Position numbers and translations under genes: made by a program. A DNA stretch of 64,000 nt from positions 1-64,000 of the forward strand of contig JBEKJI010000006.1 in the NCBI GenBank assembly GCA_050011315.1, read 5' to 3'. Positions 28,041 to 34,395 of this stretch are shown here, piece after piece (position 1 is the first letter of the stretch; every line of letters starts with the position of its first letter). The notes beneath the pieces are model-generated. The model was given only the letters and a program-made list of their open reading frames with translations, did not search any database and was not told the DNA's origin. This stretch comes from Fen-549 sp050011315. Its GTDB lineage: Bacteria; Actinomycetota; Thermoleophilia; Gaiellales; Gaiellaceae.

Positions 28041-28325
28041 TCAGCCGATCGGGTCGAGCATCCAGGCCTCGACCTTGTCCAGGTACTCCGGAATCTGAGG
28101 CTCCAGCGCCGAGCGTTCTGGCGAACCGTAGAAGGCGGCGTTGGCCTCGGAGAAGTTGTCGTGCCCGACGATCCAGACGAAACGATCCTCGTCGCGGACG
28201 ATCCAGGGCCCGATCAACGAGAAGCCAAAACGGCGCCTGACCGGAAGCACCTCCGAGCGCCACTTGGCGACCCAGTCGTCCATCCGGCCTTCTTTCACCT
28301 GGTAGATCCGCAACTGGTGTTGCAC
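28041..28325 (-). CDS. NIPSNAP-family protein
   Basis: 94 residues beginning QLRIYQVKEGRMDDWV, the usual opening of NIPSNAP/dimeric ferredoxin-like proteins, followed by FGFSLIGPWIV and FVWIVGHDNF. One ferredoxin-like alpha-beta domain; such proteins usually dimerise. Biochemical role unknown. It lies 2 bp after the ANTAR regulator gene, so it is probably in the same transcript as the kinase/ANTAR pair. Confidence 0.82.
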   Translation of the reverse strand: MQHQLRIYQVKEGRMDDWVAKWRSEVLPVRRRFGFSLIGPWIVRDEDRFVWIVGHDNFSEANAAFYGSPERSALEPQIPEYLDKVEAWMLDPIG

Positions 28326-28327
28326 AG

Positions 28328-28897
28328 TCAGCTCCCTTCGAAAGTCGCGATCAGCGCCTCGGCCACGACTCTGATCGACTTGCCGGATAGCTGGCTCGCC
28401 TTTCGTAGCCGTGCATAGGCGTCCTGCTCGTTCAGCTTCTCCTTCTCCATCAGCAAACCCTTCGCCCGTTCGACCAGCTTACGCGCGGCCAGCGCTTCGG
28501 TGAGCGACTCGGCCTCCTCGCGCAGCGCCTCAAGCTCGGCGTGGCGCGCGCGGGCGGTCTCGATCGCGGGCAGCAAATCGGCCTCGCGGAAGGGCTTGAC
28601 GAGATAGCCGAAAACCCCGGCCTCGACCGCCCGGGAGATCAGCTCCTTCTGCCCGTAGGCGGTGAGCATGACGATCGGTATCGGCCGCTCTTCGAGAATG
28701 CGCCTGGCGGCCTCGATCCCGTCGAGGCGGGGCATCTTGACGTCGAGGATGGCTAGATCCGGTTGTTCCTTGCGGGCGAGCTCGACCGCCTCGAACCCGT
28801 CGCGCGCCTCGGCGCAGATCTCGAATCCGGCACGCTCCAAAAGCTCACGCAGATCGAGCCGGATGATCGTCTCGTCCTCGGCGATGAGTAGGCGCAT
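28328..28897 (-). CDS. ANTAR-domain response regulator (PdtaR-like RNA-binding antiterminator)
   Basis: 189 residues. The receiver domain (about 1-118) has AEDE at 6-9, phosphoacceptor Asp52 in AILDVKMPRLDG and Lys101 in LVKPF. The C-terminal ANTAR three-helix domain (about 128-184) includes LAARKLVERAKGLLM and NEQDAYARLRKAS. ANTAR proteins bind RNA with paired hexaloop hairpins and prevent transcription termination, usually after phosphorylation-driven dimerisation. Its kinase is encoded 12 bp upstream. A matching RNA target is seen at 32343-32380, before the second glnA, which makes that operon its likely target. Confidence 0.95.
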   Translation of the reverse strand: MRLLIAEDETIIRLDLRELLERAGFEICAEARDGFEAVELARKEQPDLAILDVKMPRLDGIEAARRILEERPIPIVMLTAYGQKELISRAVEAGVFGYLVKPFREADLLPAIETARARHAELEALREEAESLTEALAARKLVERAKGLLMEKEKLNEQDAYARLRKASQLSGKSIRVVAEALIATFEGS

Positions 28898-28909
28898 GGG
28901 CTACAAACA

Positions 28910-30313
28910 CTAGAGCGGAAAGCTGACCTGCGCCCGAAGTCCGTTCTCGCTCAACATTTCGAGCGTCCCCCGCAGCTCGTCGCGAACGAGCGCCCGCACG
29001 ATCTCGAGGCCGATTCCCTCGCCTTCGTCCGACATCCCGGGACCGTCGTCGGCGACCGTGAGGGCGACCTCGCCGTCGCGCTGAGAAAGCTCGATCGTCA
29101 CGTTGTCGCCGCCGTGCTCGAAGGCGTTCTGAAGCAGCTCGGTGAAGACGAGCGCGAGCGCCGTCGCCCGGCTGCCCGGAACCGAGATCTCCTCCAGCTG
29201 AGTCTTCACCTTCTTTCCCGGGCCGAGCCCCTGGACGATCGTGCTCCTCAGCCGCTCGATCAGATCGGCCAACTCGACGTCGTCGTCGCGACGCTCGGTC
29301 AACACCTCGTGCACCGCGGCGATGGCGAGGATGCGATTGACCGAGTCGGCGAGCACCCGCTGGACGTCGACGGCGCCGGCACGTGCGTGCAGCCGTAGCA
29401 GCGAGGCCACAGTCTGGAGGTTGTTCTTGACGCGGTGATGAATCTCCTGGGCGAGCACGCCGCGCATGACCGCGCGCCCGTGCTCGAGCGCCACGGCAGC
29501 GTGGTGCGCGATCGAGCCGAGCAGCGCCCGCTCCTCGTCGGAGAAAGGAGTGTCCTTGTCGCAGACGAGCTCGCCGACTTGGCGGCGGCGCCAGCGTAGC
29601 GGGATTCGCTCGGCGTACTTGCCGCTTCGCCCTTCCGGCCAGGCGATGCGCCCGTCCTCGAGCACCACGGCCGCTCCGGTTGCCGCGACCGCCTGCATGG
29701 TCGTCTTGACGATCGCCTCCAGCGATTCCTCCACGTAGAGCGACTCCGACACCGCCTCCGAGATCCGCGCCAGCGCCTCGAGCTCTCGTACCCTGCTCTG
29801 CGCCTCTGCGTAGAGACGCGCGTGCTGGATCGACTGGGCAACTTGACCTGCGATGGCGACGAGGAGATCCATCTCGGCGCGACTGAACTCGCGCGGGTGC
29901 TGCGTGCGCACGTTGAGCGCTCCTTCGAGCTTCTCGTGCGCCAGGATCGGGACGGCCAGGATCGACTCGTACTCGCCCTCCGGCAGGTTCTTGAAGGCCT
30001 TGAAGCGCGGGTCGAGGTTCGCGTGCTCGGCGATCATCACCGGCTGGCGCTCGGCGGCGGCGGAGCCGGTCAGTCCCTCGCCGATGCGCATGCGCGGCTT
30101 GCGTTCCTCCTCTCCAACCTGGGCGCCGTAGGTCGCGCGCAGGATCAGCTCGTCGCCGCGCTCGTCGTAGAGATAGACGAAGCAGGCATCGGTCTCGAGC
30201 GCCTCGGCGACTTTGCGCGCGATCAGCGTCAGCACCTCCTGCAGGTCGAGGCTGGAGTTGACGGCTTCGGCTGTCTCGGTCAGCAGTCGCAGGTGTCGTT
30301 CCGACTCGTTCAT
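28910..30313 (-). CDS. GAF-domain sensor kinase of the HisKA_2 type (PdtaS-like)
   Basis: 467 residues, cytoplasmic. A first GAF domain (about 15-165) is followed by a second sensor segment (about 180-280). The phosphoacceptor region is EIHHRVKNNLQTVASLL with His293 as likely site, and the HATPase_c region has FTELLQNAFEHGG, DDGPGMS and GIGLEIV. HisKA_2 kinases pair with ANTAR regulators, as in the mycobacterial PdtaS-PdtaR system; here the ANTAR gene is immediately downstream. The signal is unknown. Proximity to glnA, PII and amt suggests a nitrogen- or energy-related input, which is inference. Confidence 0.93.
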   Translation of the reverse strand: MNESERHLRLLTETAEAVNSSLDLQEVLTLIARKVAEALETDACFVYLYDERGDELILRATYGAQVGEEERKPRMRIGEGLTGSAAAERQPVMIAEHANLDPRFKAFKNLPEGEYESILAVPILAHEKLEGALNVRTQHPREFSRAEMDLLVAIAGQVAQSIQHARLYAEAQSRVRELEALARISEAVSESLYVEESLEAIVKTTMQAVAATGAAVVLEDGRIAWPEGRSGKYAERIPLRWRRRQVGELVCDKDTPFSDEERALLGSIAHHAAVALEHGRAVMRGVLAQEIHHRVKNNLQTVASLLRLHARAGAVDVQRVLADSVNRILAIAAVHEVLTERRDDDVELADLIERLRSTIVQGLGPGKKVKTQLEEISVPGSRATALALVFTELLQNAFEHGGDNVTIELSQRDGEVALTVADDGPGMSDEGEGIGLEIVRALVRDELRGTLEMLSENGLRAQVSFPL

Positions 30314-30445
30314 CTAATCGATTCTAGGGGCAGGAGTTACTCCGAGCGACGCCGAAACTGAGCCACACCGCAAGCAGAGACGACGGCCTCGCCGACCGCC
30401 GGCTTGCGAGTTTCGTTCCCGGCAAGTCGGAAAGAACCGTCAAGC

Positions 30446-30694
30446 GTGAAGCGTCTCGATCTGACCACGACCAGCGGATACCTCGTCGCCGACAAGGCCG
30501 GGCGCATCGTCGGACGGGTCGAATGCCCGATGTACGGGCGCGCTCTCGATATCGCGGACGCCCTCTCGGTACGAGGCAGTCGTCTCTCCAGGCGTCGTTG
30601 CGTCGTCCCGGCCGAGGCGATCGAGCAGATCGACGGCTCGATCGGTGTCGTCGCGCTCCGCTTCGAGCGCGAGGCGATCCAGGCCTTCCTCTAA
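30446..30694 (+). CDS. Small PRC-barrel-like protein
   Basis: 82 residues from GTG 30446 (protein begins KRLDLTTTSGYLVAD after the start). The SGYLVADKAGRIVGRVECP strand pair and the later VVPAEAIEQIDGSIGVV resemble PRC-barrel domains, small beta barrels found in ribosome maturation and photosynthetic proteins and in many uncharacterised actinobacterial genes. A TTG at 30404 would extend it. No operon partner; it is convergent with glnA. Confidence 0.6.
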   Translation: MKRLDLTTTSGYLVADKAGRIVGRVECPMYGRALDIADALSVRGSRLSRRRCVVPAEAIEQIDGSIGVVALRFEREAIQAFL

Positions 30695-30762
30695 ACCGTC
30701 AGCCGGACCGGGTAGCCGGGGCGACCTGCTCGCTGCGCGAAAAACCATCTCCGCACCAGAAA

Positions 30763-30785
30763 GCGGGGGCCGCTCGGGCCCCCGC
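30763..30785. terminator. Hairpin terminator for the short-type glnA
   Basis: GCGGGGGCC (30763-30771) pairs perfectly with GGCCCCCGC (30777-30785) around GCTCG. In the minus-strand direction TTTCTGG follows. It lies 27 bp past the glnA stop and between convergent genes. Confidence 0.7.
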
Positions 30786-30811
30786 GGAACGATTCAATCG
30801 TCGGTTAGAAC

Positions 30812-32176
30812 CTAGAGAACCGGCAGGTAGCGCTTGAACTCCCAGTCGGTGAGTTGAACGCGGTACTCGTCCCACTCCTTGCGCTTGAGCTCGACGTAGT
30901 TGTCGAAGATGTGGCCGCCGAGCGCTTTCTGCATCAGTTTGGAGTGAGACAACTCCTCTATCGCCTCGCCCAGAGTTTCCGGCAGCGAGACGATGCCCCG
31001 CTGCTCACGCTCCTTGGGCGAGAGGTGGTAAAGGTTGGTTTCCATCGGAGTCGGCAGCTGGTAGTTGTTCTCGATCCCCTCGAGGCCCGCCTGCAGCAGG
31101 CAGGCGAAGGCGAGGTAGGGATTGCAGGCCGGGTCGGGGCAGCGGATCTCCGCCCTCGTCCCGTCCTCGGATCCGGGCTTGTAGTACGGGATGCGAATCA
31201 GCGCCGAGCGATTGCTCTGCGACCAGGCCACGTAGACAGGCGCCTCGTAGCCCGGAACAAGGCGTTTGTAGGAGTTGACCCACTGGGCGAAGATCGCCGA
31301 GAGCTCGCGCGCGTGCTTGAGCTGGCCGGCGATGAAGCCCTTGCCCTCCTTTGAGAGATGGTACTTGTCGGCCCCTTCGAAGAAAGCGTTCCGGTTGCCG
31401 CGGAAGAGCGACTGGTGAATGTGCATGCCCGAACCGTTCTCGCCGAAGATCGGCTTGGGCATGAAGGTCGCGTAGACGCCGTTCTTGGCCGCAATCTCCT
31501 TCACGATCAGGCGATAGGTGATGGTGGCGTCGGCCATCGCCATCGCGTTCGTGTAGCGCATGTCGATCTCGTGCTGGGAGGGGCCGACTTCGTGGTGCGA
31601 ATACTCGATGCCGATGCCCATCCCTTCGAGCGCTCGGGTCGTCTCTGCGCGGAGCTCGGTTGCCGCATCCATCGTCGTCTGAACGAAGTAGCCGCCCTCG
31701 TCGAGCGGTTCCGTCCCCTTTGAGTCCTTGAAGAGGAAGTATTCGAGTTCGGGGCCGACGTTGAAGGTGTCGAAGCCCATCGACGCCATCCGCTCGAGCG
31801 CACGACGCAGCACGTGGCGGGGATCACCCTCGTAGGGCTCGCCCAGTGGAGTGACGACGTCGCAGATCATGCGCACCGTCCTCGTCTCTCCTTCGCGCCA
31901 GGGCATCATCGCGTAGGTCTTCGGGTCGGGGATGGCGACCATGTCGGATTCCTCGATCGCGTTGAAGCCGGTGATCGAAGAACCGTCGAAGCCCATCCCG
32001 TCGTTGAGCGCCTCCTCGAGCTGGCTGGGAGTGATCGCGAAGCTCTTCAGATGACCTTCCAGGTCGGTGAACCAGAGCAGGATCATCTGCGCGCCGTCGG
32101 CCTGCACGCTCTCGAGAACGCGCTTGCGATCGGCAGGATCCGAGCTTGCTCGATCCTTCGTCGTTACCTTGGCCAC
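30812..32176 (-). CDS. glnA: Glutamine synthetase type I, short (alpha-like) form
   Basis: 454 residues from GTG 32176, preceded by AAGGAGGGAG. Motifs: GMGFDGSSITGF, GPELEYFLF, the metal/glutamate region HHEVGPSQHEID, NGSGMHIHQSLF and the C-terminal NLYHLSPKE, where the Tyr corresponds to the adenylylation site region. It condenses ammonia and glutamate to glutamine using ATP. Length and spacing suit the shorter GSI class of Firmicutes/Thermotoga type. It is divergent from the longer glnA at 32482; the two share a ~300-bp control region. No hexaloop hairpin pair was seen on its own leader. Confidence 0.95.
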   Translation of the reverse strand: MAKVTTKDRASSDPADRKRVLESVQADGAQMILLWFTDLEGHLKSFAITPSQLEEALNDGMGFDGSSITGFNAIEESDMVAIPDPKTYAMMPWREGETRTVRMICDVVTPLGEPYEGDPRHVLRRALERMASMGFDTFNVGPELEYFLFKDSKGTEPLDEGGYFVQTTMDAATELRAETTRALEGMGIGIEYSHHEVGPSQHEIDMRYTNAMAMADATITYRLIVKEIAAKNGVYATFMPKPIFGENGSGMHIHQSLFRGNRNAFFEGADKYHLSKEGKGFIAGQLKHARELSAIFAQWVNSYKRLVPGYEAPVYVAWSQSNRSALIRIPYYKPGSEDGTRAEIRCPDPACNPYLAFACLLQAGLEGIENNYQLPTPMETNLYHLSPKEREQRGIVSLPETLGEAIEELSHSKLMQKALGGHIFDNYVELKRKEWDEYRVQLTDWEFKRYLPVL

Positions 32177-32299
32177 GTAACTCCCTCCTTCGACTTCGCG
32201 CGCGATAACCGGAGACCAGACTCTAGTTGTACCGCCGAGCCCGGGCTGGCGAAACGCGGCAGCCGAACGACCTGCTGACGGCGTTCGTCCGATACCGAT

Positions 32300-32333
32300 T
32301 TGACAAGGAGTTCCGCGGCCGTCATCCTTAGAT
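32300..32333 (+). promoter_or_regulatory. Probable promoter of the glnA-PII-amt operon
   Basis: A consensus -35 TTGACA at 32300-32305 is followed after 17 bp by CATCCT (32323-32328) with TTAGAT overlapping just after; the -10 match is weak. Transcription would start near 32335, a few bases before the first regulatory hairpin at 32343, which fits a leader built around that structure. Confidence 0.5.
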
Positions 32334-32342
32334 GCAGACGTT

Positions 32343-32380
32343 GCGCCAATGAAGGCGCTCGTTGAGGCAATGGGGCCTCA
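32343..32380 (+). promoter_or_regulatory. Dual-hexaloop ANTAR antitermination target RNA
   Basis: Hairpin P1: GCGCC (32343-32347), loop AATGAA, GGCGC (32354-32358). Five-base linker. Hairpin P2: TGAGGC (32363-32368), loop AATGGG, GCCTCA (32375-32380). Both loops are six bases with A at position 1 and G at position 4, the defining features of ANTAR-protein RNA targets. P2 shares bases 32373-32377 with the 5' arm of the following terminator, so the two folds exclude each other. The ANTAR protein at 28328-28897 is the obvious candidate ligand. Confidence 0.85.
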
Positions 32381-32408
32381 GGACGTGATTACGTCCGGGC
32401 CCTTTTCT
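32373..32408 (+). terminator. Terminator T1 overlapping ANTAR hairpin P2
   Basis: GGGCC (32373-32377) pairs GGCCC (32398-32402) and GGACGT (32381-32386) pairs ACGTCC (32391-32396) around GATT, with a small internal bulge; TTTTCT follows. Formation requires bases used by P2, giving an on/off switch: P2 stabilised by protein would prevent T1. Confidence 0.75.
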
Positions 32409-32415
32409 CGTTCTT

Positions 32416-32450
32416 GGGCTCGGAACCGGTCAGGTTCTGGGCCCTTTTTT
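32416..32450 (+). terminator. Strong terminator T2 just before the second glnA
   Basis: A 12-bp stem: 32416-32427 (GGGCTCGGAACC) with 32433-32444 (GGTTCTGGGCCC), two G-T pairs, loop GGTCA, followed by six T (32445-32450). It ends 31 bp before the glnA start, so the gene can be expressed only by read-through or an unseen internal promoter. Its 5' arm 32416-32421 can alternatively pair with GGGCCC at 32397-32402. Confidence 0.8.
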
Positions 32451-32481
32451 GTTGGACCAACGAATGGGGAGGAAAACCCAA

Positions 32482-33927
32482 ATGACGGACATGGATATCG
32501 AACTCAAGCAGTACCTCGAGGCCGGCCCGTCGGTCGTCCCGCAGGATGCGCTCGAGTTCGCAGAGGGCGCCGAGACCAAGATCGTCGACCTCAAGTTCGT
32601 CGATCTACTCGGACGCTGGCAGCACGTCTCGCTCCCGCTCAGTGCGTTCGACGAGTCGGCGTTCACAGAGGGACTCGGCTTCGACGGCTCCTCGATCAGG
32701 GGCTGGCAGGCGATCGACAAGTCGGACATGTTGCTCATTCCCGACCCGGCAACGGCGATCGTCGAACCCTTCACGGCCGATCCGACGCTTTCGCTCATCT
32801 GCGACATCCGCGACCCGATCACTGGCGGGCCTTACGACAAGGATCCCCGCTTCGTAGCTCGCCGGGCCGAGGAGTACCTGCGCTCGACCGGCGTCGCCGA
32901 TACTGCCTACTTCGGGCCAGAATGCGAGTTCTTCGTTTTCGACTCTGTCAGCTATGACCTGGAGCCGCAGCGGACTGGCTACGCAATCGACTCCGAAGAG
33001 GCGCACTGGAACTCCGGTAAGGCGGGACTCGGTTACCAGATCCGCCCGAAGGAGGGCTATTTCCCGCCTGCGCCGCACGACACTCAGCAAGACCTGCGCA
33101 GCGAGATGGTGCTGACACTCGAGCGGCTGGGTATTAGCTGCGAGTACCACCATCACGAGGTCGCATCGGCTGGTCAGGCTGAGATCGACATGCGCTTCGA
33201 GTCGCTGCTCAAGATGGCCGACCAGGTGATGATCTACAAGTACGTCGTCAAGAACGTCGCCCGCCGCCACGGTAAGACGGCCACTTTCATGCCGAAGCCG
33301 CTCTTCGCAGACAACGGCTCGGGCATGCACGTACACCAGTCGCTCTGGAAGGAAGGCACGCCGCTGTTCGCCGACAGGTCCGGCTACGCGGGCCTCTCCC
33401 AGCTGGCGCGCAGCTACGTCGGCGGCCTGCTCAAGCATGCCGCGGCGTTGCTCGCCTTCTGCGCTCCGACGACGAACAGCTACCGGCGACTCGTGCCGGG
33501 CTTCGAGGCTCCGGTCAACCTCGTCTACTCGCAGCGGAACCGCTCGGCCTGCATCCGTATTCCGATGTATTCGGAGTCGCCGAAGGCCAAGCGGCTCGAG
33601 TTCCGCCCGCCTGACGCCTCGGCGAACCCCTACCTCGCTTTCGCAGCCATGCTCATGGCAGGACTGGACGGAATCGAGAAGGGTCTCGACGCCGGAGAGC
33701 CGGCGGACTTCGACCTCTACGAGGAGGAGACCGACATCCCGCAGGTGCCAGGTTCGCTCGCCGAGACGCTCGACGCGCTCGAGGCCGATCACGAGTTCCT
33801 GCTCAAGGGCGGCGTCTTCAGCGAGGACCTGATTCGCACCTGGATCGACTGGAAGAGGGAGAACGAGGTCGACTTCGTGCGGCTACGCCCGCATCCGGCG
33901 GAGTTCGCTCTCTACTACGACGCGTAG
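32482..33927 (+). CDS. glnA: Glutamine synthetase type I, long (beta-like) form
   Basis: 481 residues from ATG 32482, chosen for GGGGAGGA eight bases upstream. Motifs: GLGFDGSSIRGWQ, FGPECEFFVFD, HHHEVASAGQAEID, NGSGMHVHQSLW and RPPDASANPYLAFAAMLMAG. It is longer than the divergent copy and resembles the enterobacterial/actinobacterial GSI-beta class. It heads the operon glnA-PII-amt and sits behind the ANTAR-type leader and two terminators, so its expression is probably set by antitermination. Confidence 0.96.
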   Translation: MTDMDIELKQYLEAGPSVVPQDALEFAEGAETKIVDLKFVDLLGRWQHVSLPLSAFDESAFTEGLGFDGSSIRGWQAIDKSDMLLIPDPATAIVEPFTADPTLSLICDIRDPITGGPYDKDPRFVARRAEEYLRSTGVADTAYFGPECEFFVFDSVSYDLEPQRTGYAIDSEEAHWNSGKAGLGYQIRPKEGYFPPAPHDTQQDLRSEMVLTLERLGISCEYHHHEVASAGQAEIDMRFESLLKMADQVMIYKYVVKNVARRHGKTATFMPKPLFADNGSGMHVHQSLWKEGTPLFADRSGYAGLSQLARSYVGGLLKHAAALLAFCAPTTNSYRRLVPGFEAPVNLVYSQRNRSACIRIPMYSESPKAKRLEFRPPDASANPYLAFAAMLMAGLDGIEKGLDAGEPADFDLYEEETDIPQVPGSLAETLDALEADHEFLLKGGVFSEDLIRTWIDWKRENEVDFVRLRPHPAEFALYYDA

Positions 33928-33944
33928 GAGAAGAAGACGGAGCG

Positions 33945-33975
33945 GCTAGGGAGAGCCGCGTCGGCTCTCCCTAGC
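33945..33975 (+). terminator. Long hairpin between glnA and the PII gene
   Basis: A perfect 14-bp stem, 33945-33958 with 33962-33975, loop CGT, beginning GCTAGGGAG. No T-run follows, so it is more likely a partial terminator or RNA-processing/stability hairpin that lowers downstream expression relative to glnA. Confidence 0.6.
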
Positions 33976-34002
33976 GGATCACTCAATGAACGAAGGAGGT
34001 GC

Positions 34003-34386
34003 ATGGGCATGATCAAGGTCGAAGCTGTTGTCATTCGCGATCGTGTCGAGACGGTGATCGACGCCGTCGAGGCCGCAGCCGATCACGTCGGAGTAACCGT
34101 GGTCGAGGCGATCGGGCACGGGCGCCAGCGGGGGATAGCCCACGAGTATCGCGGGCGAGTCTTCGAGTCGCGCTTCCTGCCGAAAGCGTTTCTCACCTTC
34201 ATCGTCCCGGAGCACAAAGCGGAGAAGGTCGTCGAAGCGATCTCCGACGCCGCACGAAGCGGGCACGAGTCCGGTGACGGTCTGGTCTGGACGTCGCCGG
34301 TCTATCACGTCAGACACAACCGCACCGGTAAGCCTCTGCACGAGTACGTAGAGGCGAGTGACGAGTACGTAAAGGCGAGTAACTAG
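34003..34386 (+). CDS. PII-family nitrogen regulatory protein with altered T-loop
   Basis: 127 residues, ATG 34003 after GAAGGAGG. It aligns with GlnB/GlnK: early KVEAVVIRDRVETVIDAV, then VEAIGHGRQRG, FLPKAFLTFIVP and a B-loop SGHESGDGLVW. In the T-loop, GRQRGIAHEYRGRVFESRFLPK (positions 37-58 by E. coli numbering, shown here in two parts: GRQRG...YRGRVFE) has Tyr46 kept but Phe at position 51. Tyr51 is the uridylylation/adenylylation site, so modification there is impossible. Gene order next to the ammonium channel indicates a GlnK-like role in gating AmtB. Confidence 0.88.
   Translation: MGMIKVEAVVIRDRVETVIDAVEAAADHVGVTVVEAIGHGRQRGIAHEYRGRVFESRFLPKAFLTFIVPEHKAEKVVEAISDAARSGHESGDGLVWTSPVYHVRHNRTGKPLHEYVEASDEYVKASN
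34342..34383 (+). repeat. 21-bp tandem duplication in the PII tail
   Basis: GAGTACGTAGAGGCGAGT plus GAC (34342-34362) is repeated with two changes at 34363-34383, encoding EYVEASD then EYVKASN before the stop. A recent slip or recombination duplication that lengthens the C-terminus by seven residues. Confidence 0.8.
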
Positions 34387-34395
34387 GAGTAACTA

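Noticed and set aside
32449..32481. Upstream TTG start for the long glnA
   Set aside because: It lies in the terminator T-run and has no ribosome site; ATG 32482 has GGGGAGGA at proper distance and matches family N-termini.
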